Shown in pieces: positions 16,591-23,585 of a stretch of DNA of 38,681 nt. The DNA is from Bradyrhizobium sp. STM 3809 (GTDB taxonomy: Bacteria > Pseudomonadota > Alphaproteobacteria > Rhizobiales > Xanthobacteraceae). The notes under the pieces were generated by a model that saw nothing but the letters and a program-made list of their open reading frames with translations, did no database searches and was not told the origin of the DNA. How positions within the stretch are numbered: the first letter of the stretch is position 1; each line of letters starts with the position of its first letter. The stretch is taken from positions 1-38,681 of the forward strand of contig NZ_CAFJ01000125.1 of assembly GCF_000239795.1 (NCBI RefSeq), given 5' to 3'. Position numbers and translations under genes: made by a program.

Positions 16591-17214
16591 TCAGGCGGCG
16601 CGCTTGTCGCCATACATGCGCGTCATCAGCTTCCAGCACGCGCGATTCAGGTTGAAGAACGCCCGCGCCGCCGCGATCGGCGTGTCGATCACCAGCTTCG
16701 CCAGTTCGTCCTGAGGCTGCCGGCTCAGATCGATCGTGCCGGTCGATTCGCCGTGACGGAACGCCAGATGCGCACCGAACTTGGCCGCCAGCGCCCGCAT
16801 CGCGTGGTTCTGCGAGCCCGTCGTCACGCGCAGCTCGCGATAGCCCTTCCAGCGCGCTTCCGAGATCACCCGCTCGAACAGCAGGCTGCCGACGCCACGG
16901 CGGCGCACGCAGGATTCGACGCTGAAGGCGATCTCGGGAAACCCATCCTCGGACTGCTCCGGTGGATGCAGCTCGGCGGCGCCGCGCACCACGCCGTTTT
17001 CCATGTAGGCGACGACGATCGTGCCATCGGCCGCGCAGCGGGCTGCGTAGCGTTCGATGAAACTGTCATCGAGATAACCGTTGAATCGATCATGCCGGCT
17101 GTCGGGATCGAGCCGCAGCAGATGATCGCGCAGCAGCGGCAGTTCCTCGTGCTGGCTGAGCGTCCGCACATAGCCGAAGCCCGGCCGGGGACGAAAATGA
17201 TTGACCTGTGACAC
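16591..17214 (-). CDS. GNAT-family acetyltransferase
   Basis: A 207-residue cytosolic enzyme. The acetyl-CoA site is in the motif VRRRGVGSLLFERVISEA (R-x-x-G-x-G), preceded by the beta strand PEIAFSVE and followed by YRELRVTTGSQNHAMRALAAKFGA. The N-terminal HDRFNGYLDDSFIERYA fits GNAT proteins of the GlcNAc/Pat-like group in rhizobia. The acceptor is unknown. GAGGAG at 17229-17224 sits 9 bases from a GTG (17214) and 3 bases from a TTG (17220); I prefer the GTG. Confidence 0.85.
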   Translation of the reverse strand: MSQVNHFRPRPGFGYVRTLSQHEELPLLRDHLLRLDPDSRHDRFNGYLDDSFIERYAARCAADGTIVVAYMENGVVRGAAELHPPEQSEDGFPEIAFSVESCVRRRGVGSLLFERVISEARWKGYRELRVTTGSQNHAMRALAAKFGAHLAFRHGESTGTIDLSRQPQDELAKLVIDTPIAAARAFFNLNRACWKLMTRMYGDKRAA

Positions 17215-17271
17215 TGCCAAAGACTCCTCTTCGAAGCCCTCGCGCACAGACGTCTTTCCCTAGACAGACGC

Positions 17272-17300
17272 TATATTGTGCATCGCACCATTCATTGCAA
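17272..17300 (-). promoter_or_regulatory. Possible sigma-70 promoter of the GNAT gene
   Basis: On the minus strand TTGCAA (17300-17295) and AATATA (17277-17272) are spaced by 17 bases, in a locally AT-rich stretch. The transcript would start about 50 bases before the GTG. The -10 match is only partial. Confidence 0.3.
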
Positions 17301-17350
17301 GCCCCGCGCTCTACGGGGAGCACATGCCGCCATGCACCGATCGCGTGAGT

Positions 17351-17378
17351 TGATGAATCGTTCGTGTACGAATCATCA
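17351..17378 (-). terminator. Weak hairpin over the thioesterase stop codon
   Basis: TGATGAATCG (17351-17360) pairs with CGAATCATCA (17369-17378) at 9 of 10 positions around an 8-base loop. The stem includes the stop codon of the thioesterase gene. Weak stem, no long T-run. Confidence 0.3.
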
Positions 17379-17774
17379 CAGCACGAGCTGCGTCTGGGTC
17401 ACGATCGCCACCAGCCTACCGTCTTCGGTCTCGATCCGGGTCTGCCAGACCTGAGTACGGCGGCCGCGATGCACGGGGGTGGCCGTCGCGATGACGACGC
17501 TGCCCTCCTTGGCGCCGCCGATGAAGTTGGTCTTGCTCTCGATGGTCGTGGTGCCCTTGGCTCCCTCCGGCAGGTTGATCACCGTCGCGGCGGCACCGAC
17601 CGAATCGGCCAGCGCCATCACCGCGCCGCCATGGATCGTGTGGTGCAGCGTGCAGAGATCGGGGCGCACCTGCATCTGCGCCACGACGCGCTCCGCGTCC
17701 GCCGCGATGAACGTGACACCCTTCAGTTCCGCAAACGGCATCCTCAGCGAGTTGATCTTCTCGAGCGGCGTCAT
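17376..17774 (-). CDS. PaaI-type hotdog thioesterase
   Basis: A 132-residue cytosolic acyl-CoA thioesterase of the hotdog fold. The central-helix signature is TIHGGAVMALADSVGAAAT, with the usual acidic residue (Asp in LADS) after the HGG. Strands SKTNFIGGAKEGSVVIATA and TQVWQTRIETEDGRLVA follow. Members hydrolyse phenylacetyl-CoA or 4-hydroxybenzoyl-CoA-like thioesters; the substrate here is unknown. The ATG at 17774 is right after GAGGGGAGGGGG, an unusually strong purine-rich ribosome site. Confidence 0.85.
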   Translation of the reverse strand: MTPLEKINSLRMPFAELKGVTFIAADAERVVAQMQVRPDLCTLHHTIHGGAVMALADSVGAAATVINLPEGAKGTTTIESKTNFIGGAKEGSVVIATATPVHRGRRTQVWQTRIETEDGRLVAIVTQTQLVL

Positions 17775-17887
17775 GCCCCCTCCCCTCATTGCGCGACACG
17801 TCTGCGCGTGCCTCTGCATCTGGATGCGTGATCAACATCCAAGGCAATGACCGGCGAGGTCATTGCCTTCGGTCCGGACGTCACCGA

Positions 17888-19168
17888 TCAGGCCTTCTCG
17901 ACACCGCACCATTCGGCGATGAACAGCGCCATGGTCTTGGTGACCTGGCGCAGCGAGTCGAGCTCGACATATTCGTTGAAGCCGTGCATCGCCGCGCCGG
18001 TCGCGCCGAAGCAGAGGCTCGGGATGTTGTAGTTGAGGCCGTAGAACCGCGTATCGGTCAGCGCGGTGAAGACCAGATCCTGCACCTCGCCGCCATAGAC
18101 CGCATTGAACGCCTTGCCGAACGCCGCTTCCGGCTCGGCGGAGTTGGTCAGCTCATAGCCTTCCGACAGGAAGCCGGACCACTCGATGACGGGCGGGTTG
18201 TTGGACAGGAAGCGGTGATCGCGCGAGGCCGCGGCGACGCAGGCGAGGATCTCGTTCTGGCAGTCCTTGACCGACCAGCCCGGCAGGATCGCGATGCGGC
18301 AATCGACGTCGCACCAGGCCGGTACGCTCGAGGCCCAGTCGCCGCCCTTGATGATGCCGGGATTGAAGTTGATCGGATGATTGAGCGTCTTGAAATGCCG
18401 GTCGCTCTTGGCGCGCTCGTTCCAGTCGGCCTCCAGCTTCTCCAGCGCGTGGATGAGATGATACGTCGCCTGGATCGCGTTGGCGCCGATGCCGGCTTCG
18501 AACACATGGGCCGGAAAGCCGCGCACCTTGATCCGGAACCAGATCACGCCGACCTGCGAGCGCACCATCTTGCCGCTGGTCGGTTCCGGGATGAAGCAGG
18601 CATCGGCGCGGTAGCCGCGCTGCAGCGTCGACAGCGCGCCGACGCCGGTGCTCTCCTCCTCGATGACGGACTGCAGGTGAATGCGCGCGGTCGGCTTGTA
18701 GCCGGCGGCCCCGATGGCATCGAGCGCATAGAGCGCGCCGATCGTGCCGGACTTCATGTCGCAGGCGCCGCGGCCGTACATCCGGCCATTGCGGATGACC
18801 GGTGAGAACGGCGGCGTCTCCCACATGTCCAGCGGACCGGCCGGCACCACGTCGCAATGCCCCTGGAGGATCAGCGAGCGTCCCGCCGACGTCGCCGGCC
18901 GATAGGTTCCGACCACGCTGCGCGCCTTCGAGAAGTCGTGCTCGATCGGGCCGTAGCCGCGCATCTCCTTGAGCTCGTCCAGTTCGATGTGCCAGTCATC
19001 GACCTCGTAGCCGCGCGCGCGCAAGAGATCGCCGAACATGTCCTGGCAGGGCCCCTCGGCGCCGCGGGTGGAGGGAATCGCGACGAAGTCCCTCGTGGTT
19101 TCGAGCTGGCGGTCAAAGGCGGCGTCGACCGCGTCGACGATTCGTTGCGTGATATCCTCGGTCATCAT
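17888..19168 (-). CDS. M20-family metallopeptidase/deacylase (ArgE/DapE-like)
   Basis: A 426-residue cytosolic zinc hydrolase. Metal and catalytic motifs appear in order: LQGHCDVVP (His and Asp), GRGACDMKSG (bridging Asp), and IEEESTG (catalytic Glu plus metal Glu). The dimerisation domain includes GFPAHVFEAGIGANAI, and the last metal His is in GAAMHGFNEYVE. The family removes acyl groups from amino acids such as N-acetylornithine or succinyl-diaminopimelate. No arginine or lysine genes adjoin it, so the substrate is open. ATG is doubled at the start (19168 and 19165). Confidence 0.88.
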   Translation of the reverse strand: MMTEDITQRIVDAVDAAFDRQLETTRDFVAIPSTRGAEGPCQDMFGDLLRARGYEVDDWHIELDELKEMRGYGPIEHDFSKARSVVGTYRPATSAGRSLILQGHCDVVPAGPLDMWETPPFSPVIRNGRMYGRGACDMKSGTIGALYALDAIGAAGYKPTARIHLQSVIEEESTGVGALSTLQRGYRADACFIPEPTSGKMVRSQVGVIWFRIKVRGFPAHVFEAGIGANAIQATYHLIHALEKLEADWNERAKSDRHFKTLNHPINFNPGIIKGGDWASSVPAWCDVDCRIAILPGWSVKDCQNEILACVAAASRDHRFLSNNPPVIEWSGFLSEGYELTNSAEPEAAFGKAFNAVYGGEVQDLVFTALTDTRFYGLNYNIPSLCFGATGAAMHGFNEYVELDSLRQVTKTMALFIAEWCGVEKA

Positions 19169-19326
19169 GCCCGTTCAGGTTCCAATGGCTGACGACTCAA
19201 CAAATCACACTCCGATGCATAAGTGCACCGGATTCGCCACTGCTTTCAGAATCGCAGACCCCACCGTACATTTGAGCATGCCCGCAATGACGGGATCATA
19301 TTTGAACTGTCCTTGGAATTTTTCAC

Positions 19327-19476
19327 ATGTCGGATCCTCGCAACATCCTTTATTTCCTTCTCGGGATCATCGCTGTTGCCTTCGTCGTGCTGGGCTACAA
19401 TTTCTATCACGCCCAGCGACAGACCGAGGGCGCGCAGTTCAATAGCGGGCCGACAACATCGGGCCGAGCGGATTGA
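19327..19476 (+). pseudogene. Small single-helix membrane protein, probably frameshifted near its 3' end
   Basis: As it stands the frame encodes 49 residues: MSDPRNILYFLLGIIAVAFV, a transmembrane helix (about 7-25), then YHAQRQTEGAQFNSGP and an odd tail ending at TGA 19474-19476. In another frame the DNA just past 19457 reads IGPSGLTIESK and stops at TGA 19491-19493. That stop overlaps the ATG of the next gene as TGATG. Leaving out 14 bases (19444-19457) joins AQFN to IGPSGLTIESK, an ending I remember from short rhizobial membrane proteins. I infer a 14-base insertion or equivalent. Ribosome site weak. Confidence 0.6.
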
Positions 19477-19492
19477 CCATCGAAAGCAAGTG

Positions 19493-19762
19493 ATGCGTTT
19501 TCAGATCTCGTCGTCGTCTGCTGCTGCCGCAGCTCTCATCGGCAGCGTATCCGCCCTCCTCCTGGTCGCCGCGCCGGCCCACGCGCAATATGTCGGACGC
19601 GAGCAGGACATCACGGATCTCCGGCTCGGTCAGCGGGTCCAGGTCGACGACGGCACCTGCCCGGCCGGCCAGGTCAAGGAAGTGCTGGGATCCAAGATGT
19701 CGGAAAACGGCATCGTCCGCACCGTCTCATGCGTGCCGCGCTTCGGACCGAAGAAGAAGTAG
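19493..19762 (+). CDS. Exported small protein of unknown function
   Basis: An 89-residue protein with a signal peptide of about 31 residues ending APAHA. The mature part starts QYVGREQDITDLRLGQRVQV and has two cysteines (GTCPAGQVKEV and VSCVPRF) that probably form a disulfide, with a basic tail GPKKK. No family recognised with certainty; similar small secreted proteins occur in Bradyrhizobium. Its ATG overlaps the apparent ancestral stop of the preceding small membrane gene (TGATG), which suggests the two were translationally coupled. Confidence 0.75.
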   Translation: MRFQISSSSAAAAALIGSVSALLLVAAPAHAQYVGREQDITDLRLGQRVQVDDGTCPAGQVKEVLGSKMSENGIVRTVSCVPRFGPKKK

Positions 19763-19814
19763 TCGCCCCGCCGGCTGAAGCCGTTCAGGTCGAGCCGCCG
19801 GCATGATCATGAAT

Positions 19815-19830
19815 CGTGAGCTCGGTCACA
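19815..19830. promoter_or_regulatory. CRP-like palindrome upstream of the glycine-zipper gene
   Basis: The site CGTGA-GCTCGG-TCACA matches the CRP consensus TGTGA-N6-TCACA at 9 of 10 defined positions. It lies 125 bases before the ATG at 19955. It shares GTGA-N2-TCGGTCAC with the site at 25373. Confidence 0.5.
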
Positions 19831-19954
19831 TCAGACCGTCGGCGTGACCCGGCGCACATTCCCCGACAGTCGATAGCAGCGATCCTCTCCCCGCAATTCG
19901 GATCGATCGGCGACCCGCGCTCTGCGCGCGACATCGCCAAAGCGGAGAGAGACC

Positions 19955-22087
19955 ATGAGCAGCTTCGATAACAACGGATTCAATCAGGATGGCGGCTTCG
20001 GCCAGCAGGTCGGAGACGGCGTGTCGTCGGGTCTTGCGGCAGCAGGGACGGCCATCGGCGGCGACGCCGGGGCCGCCCTGTCGTCAGCCGGCGATACGAT
20101 CGGTCACCTCGCGGGCGATGTTGCAGGCATCGCCGGCGGCGGCGATGGCGCGCTCGGCGCCGGCGGCGACGTGCTCCAGACCATCGGTGACCTCGCCGGC
20201 GGTGATGTCGGGGACGTGCTGACCGCGGTCGGCGACGTGCTGCAGGGCGGCACCGAGGGCCTCGGCGACAAGGCCGGCGACGCGATCGGGTCAGCCATCG
20301 GCGATCTTGGCCACGCCATCGGCGGCGACGTCGGGGATGCCATCGGCGGCGCCGCAGATGTCATCGGCGATGTCGCCGGCGATGTCATCGGTGGCGCGCT
20401 GGGCGCCCTGACCGGCGGGCCAGGCGGGCTGGCGGATGCCGCGCAGGGCGCGCTGGGCGCCGTCGAGCATGCGGCCGCCGGAGCGGCGGAGGGCCTTGCC
20501 AGCGCGATCGGCGGTGACATCGGCCAGGATGTCGCCGGCCTCGTCGACGCGGTCGGCGATGTCGCCGGCGCGGTGAACGACGCGATCGGCGCCATCGAAG
20601 GCGCCGGCAGCGCCGTCGGCGGCATCATCGGCCATGCGGTCGGCGCCGCGGAGGGAATCGGAGGTGCGGTGATCGGCGCGATCACCGGCGCCGACAGCGC
20701 GGGACATGCCGTCGACGGCGTCATCAGCGGCAGCTTCGGCGCGGTCGAAGGAGCCGTCGAGGGCGCCGCCGCGGGACTGGCAGGCGTTGTCGAAGGGGTC
20801 ACGGGCGCCGTCGACGGTGCGCTTGGCGCTGTCGGCGACGTGGTCGGCGCAACCGGTGGACTGCTCGGCGATGCCGGTCAGGGGCTGGAGAACCTCGGCA
20901 ACAATATCGGCGGCACGGCGGGCGACATTGTCGGTGGCATCGGCGCGGGACTCGAAGGCGCGGGATCAGCCCTGAACGAGGTCGGCGGCTTCCTCAATTC
21001 GGCTGGCGGCGCCATCGGTGACATCGGCGGGGCCGTCGGCGGCGCCATCGGCCAGGCCGGGGGCGCGATCGGCGGCGCCATCGGAGACGTCGGACACGCC
21101 GTGGGCGATACGATCGGCGGCATCGTCAACGAGGTGGGCGGCGCGATCGGTGATGCCGTCGGCGGCGCGGTCGATGCCGTTGGCGGCGCCATCGGAGATG
21201 CCGTCGGCGCGGTCGGCGACGCCGTCGGCGGCGTCGTCGACGCGATCGGCGGCCTGTTCAGCGGCGGGCATGACGGCGGAAACGACAATGCGGGCTCCGG
21301 CGGCGGCGGCGAGGCCAACAATGGGGATCACGGCGGCAGCGGCGGCGGCGACAATGCCGGCGGTGGCAACGAGGGCGGCGGCTCCGGCGAGGGCGGCGAA
21401 AACGGCAACGGCAATGGCAATGGCGGCGGCGAAAGCGGAATGCCGGACCCCGAGGGCAGCGGCTCGGGCGGCGCCAACTCCTCGCCCAATCCGGACGGCG
21501 GCGAGACCGATGGCAACGATGGCAACAGCCACGTCTCGTTCGGCCATGGCCACGGCGGCGGTGGCTCCGGCGAAGGCGTCGGCGACCTCGGCGACATGCT
21601 GGGCGGGCCTGGCGGCCTGCACGGCTCGCACGGTTCGGGCGGGGGCAGCCCGTTCCACGATCCCGGTGAAGAAATGCCCAACCCCGACGACGCCGGTTCG
21701 GGCGGACCGACCAGCAACATCGCGCATGTCCTCGCCTCCGCGGATGTTGCGGCAGCCGCCGGCCATGGCGGTGAGAGCAGCATCATCATCGTCGGCGGCA
21801 GCTTCTGGGATCAGGCGGCCGGCAGCGCGGCGCATGACGGCGCCTCGTCGACGCACCTCGGCGCGGCGATCGCGGACCATGGCCTCGCTCAGCCAGCGAT
21901 CGCCGATCTCGGCGCGGCCGGCAGCAGCACGCACGATTTCTCCGCTGCTCTCGACGACGGCGCCGCTCACGCGATGCTCGGCCATGGCCTGTCCGACGCG
22001 GGGCTGGCGCATGCCGGCGACCTCGGATCGATCACGCTGCACGACCTGTCGCTCGGCAACGCCTTCGCCCATCAGATGCACATCTGA
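19955..22087 (+). CDS. Giant glycine-zipper repeat protein, probable type I secretion substrate
   Basis: A 710-residue protein with no N-terminal signal peptide. Residues 30-432 are a continuous run of Gly/Ala/Val/Ile/Asp 7-8-residue repeats such as VGGAIGDA, VGGAVDA and VGAVGDA, giving dense GxxxG glycine zippers. Residues 433-590 are hydrophilic and Gly/Asn/Ser/His-rich. The C-terminal 120 residues contain SIIIVGGSFWDQ and finish with LHDLSLGNAFAHQMHI. I find no Arg, Cys or Tyr, one Lys and one Trp, so it is very acidic. Adaptor and ABC exporter genes follow, and the missing signal peptide plus acidic low-Cys composition fit type I export. There are no canonical RTX GGxGxDxUx repeats. GGAGAG precedes the ATG. 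Function is unknown; a surface or membrane-active role is inferred. Confidence 0.75.
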   Translation: MSSFDNNGFNQDGGFGQQVGDGVSSGLAAAGTAIGGDAGAALSSAGDTIGHLAGDVAGIAGGGDGALGAGGDVLQTIGDLAGGDVGDVLTAVGDVLQGGTEGLGDKAGDAIGSAIGDLGHAIGGDVGDAIGGAADVIGDVAGDVIGGALGALTGGPGGLADAAQGALGAVEHAAAGAAEGLASAIGGDIGQDVAGLVDAVGDVAGAVNDAIGAIEGAGSAVGGIIGHAVGAAEGIGGAVIGAITGADSAGHAVDGVISGSFGAVEGAVEGAAAGLAGVVEGVTGAVDGALGAVGDVVGATGGLLGDAGQGLENLGNNIGGTAGDIVGGIGAGLEGAGSALNEVGGFLNSAGGAIGDIGGAVGGAIGQAGGAIGGAIGDVGHAVGDTIGGIVNEVGGAIGDAVGGAVDAVGGAIGDAVGAVGDAVGGVVDAIGGLFSGGHDGGNDNAGSGGGGEANNGDHGGSGGGDNAGGGNEGGGSGEGGENGNGNGNGGGESGMPDPEGSGSGGANSSPNPDGGETDGNDGNSHVSFGHGHGGGGSGEGVGDLGDMLGGPGGLHGSHGSGGGSPFHDPGEEMPNPDDAGSGGPTSNIAHVLASADVAAAAGHGGESSIIIVGGSFWDQAAGSAAHDGASSTHLGAAIADHGLAQPAIADLGAAGSSTHDFSAALDDGAAHAMLGHGLSDAGLAHAGDLGSITLHDLSLGNAFAHQMHI

Positions 22088-22103
22088 CGGAGCGCTCAGA
22101 ACA

Positions 22104-22131
22104 GGAGCCGCCGCGATAAAGCGGCGGCTCC
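22104..22131 (+). terminator. Hairpin between substrate and adaptor genes
   Basis: GGAGCCGCCGC (22104-22114) and GCGGCGGCTCC (22121-22131) form a perfect 11-bp stem with a GATAAA loop, 16 bases after the stop codon. No T-run follows. It may end most transcripts after the substrate gene or protect its mRNA. Confidence 0.65.
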
Positions 22132-22149
22132 CGGCCGCACCAAGACCAA

Positions 22150-22165
22150 TGTGACTCGCCGCACA
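22150..22165. promoter_or_regulatory. CRP-like palindrome upstream of the adaptor gene
   Basis: TGTGA-CTCGCC-GCACA matches TGTGA-N6-TCACA at 9 of 10 positions. It lies 65 bases before the ATG of the HlyD-type gene and just after the hairpin, so it could serve a separate promoter. Confidence 0.45.
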
Positions 22166-22230
22166 GAAGGAGACGTCCAGGTCCCGTTAGATCCAGGGCA
22201 GACGATTTCGGACTCGCAAGGGGGACCACG

Positions 22231-23577
22231 ATGCACGATCTCGCCATCGACACTGTATTCGGCACGACGAGCACCAGCTCCAGCGTCACGCCCAAGGGTG
22301 ATTTCCACCGCTACGCCCTGCTCGGCTACGCTTCGATTGCCCTCGTATTCGGCGGCTTCGGCGTCTGGGCCGGCTTCGCGCCGCTGGACCGCGCGGCGAT
22401 CGCGCCGGGAACGGTGTCGGTCTCGGGCGACCACAAGGTGGTGCAGCATCGCGAAGGCGGAATCGTCAGGGAGATCCTGGCCAAGGAAACCAATGCGGTG
22501 CATCGCGGCGACCTGCTGTTCCGGCTGCAGCCGACCGAGGCGCAGGCCAACACCGACCTGCTGCGCAAGCAGATGGATGCCGCCCTCGCCGAGGAAGCGC
22601 GTCTTTTGGCCGAGCGCGGCAATGCGCGCATGATCACCTTCCCCGACACGCTGCTCAACCGGCAGAACGTGCCGGAGGCGGCGATGGCGATCGCCGACCA
22701 GCAGCGGCTGTTCGTCGAGCGCCGCAACGGCCTGATCAGCCAGATCAACATCCTCAATTCGCAGATCGTCCAGCAGCAGCAGGAGCTCGCCGGCCGCGAC
22801 CGCCAGCGCACGGCGCTCGCGGCACAGCTCGCGAGCTTCGACACGCAGATGAACAACGTCCGCCCGGCGGTCGCCGCCGGCTATTATCCGCGGAACAAGT
22901 TCCTCGAGCTGGAGCGCGACCGCGCCCGTGTCGAGGGTGATCTCGGCCAGGCCCAGGCCGACGTGGCGCGGCTGACCCAGACCGCGGCGCAGACGCGGCT
23001 GCAGATCGACCAGAGCTTGCAGAAATATCAGACCGAGGTCGGCCAGCAGCTCGACGCCACCCGCGCCAAGCTGTCCGACCTGCGCGAGAAGATCGTCATC
23101 GCCGAGGACGTGCTGCGCCGGGTCGACATCTACGCCGAGCGCGACGGCATCGTCATGAACATGAAGGTCCACACCATCGGCGAGGTCGTGAAGCCCGGCG
23201 ATACGCTGGCCGAGATCGTCCCGGTCGGCGAAGGCGTCGACGTGATGGCGCATGTCTCGCCGCGCGACATCGAGAGTGTCGCCGTCGGTCAGAAGTCCGA
23301 GGTCCGCTTCGCCAATTTCTCATCGCGCACGACGCCGGCGATCTTCGGCAAAGTCGCGAGCGTGTCCGCCGACGCGGTGAGCGACGAGGCCACCAAGCAG
23401 AGCTACTACAAGGCGCGCGTCGTGATCGACTATTCGACCATCCCGCCCGAGATCGCCGAGAAGATCCTGCCCGGCATGCAGGCGGATGTCATCATCTCCA
23501 CCGGCGAGCGCACCGTGCTGGAATATCTGGTCGGCCCGCTGCTCAACACGCTCGCCAAGACGTTCCGCGAAAAATGA
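22231..23577 (+). CDS. HlyD-family type I secretion membrane fusion protein
   Basis: A 448-residue periplasmic adaptor. A short cytosolic N-terminus and one membrane helix (about 28-50, YALLGYASIALVFGGFGVW) are followed by a lipoyl half (GTVSVSGDHKVVQHREGG), a long coiled coil (about 105-290), the second lipoyl half (IYAERDGIVMNMKVHTIGEVVKPGD) and a beta-barrel. The ending ADVIISTGERTVLEYLVGPL is characteristic of the PrtE/HlyD group. It links the inner-membrane ABC exporter to a TolC-like outer-membrane channel, which is not in this window. GGGGGA precedes the ATG. Its stop is 8 bases from the stop of the convergent cyclase gene. Confidence 0.93.
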   Translation: MHDLAIDTVFGTTSTSSSVTPKGDFHRYALLGYASIALVFGGFGVWAGFAPLDRAAIAPGTVSVSGDHKVVQHREGGIVREILAKETNAVHRGDLLFRLQPTEAQANTDLLRKQMDAALAEEARLLAERGNARMITFPDTLLNRQNVPEAAMAIADQQRLFVERRNGLISQINILNSQIVQQQQELAGRDRQRTALAAQLASFDTQMNNVRPAVAAGYYPRNKFLELERDRARVEGDLGQAQADVARLTQTAAQTRLQIDQSLQKYQTEVGQQLDATRAKLSDLREKIVIAEDVLRRVDIYAERDGIVMNMKVHTIGEVVKPGDTLAEIVPVGEGVDVMAHVSPRDIESVAVGQKSEVRFANFSSRTTPAIFGKVASVSADAVSDEATKQSYYKARVVIDYSTIPPEIAEKILPGMQADVIISTGERTVLEYLVGPLLNTLAKTFREK

Positions 23578-23585
23578 GCCAGCAG

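Noticed and set aside
19440..19460. Programmed -1 frameshift in the small membrane gene
   Set aside because: No X-XXY-YYZ slippery heptamer lies in the overlap. A 14-base insertion explains the frames better.
21240..21700. RTX-type calcium-binding repeats in the Gly/Asn/Asp-rich part of the 710-residue protein
   Set aside because: GGxGxDxUx nonapeptides in register are not present; the region is irregular low complexity.
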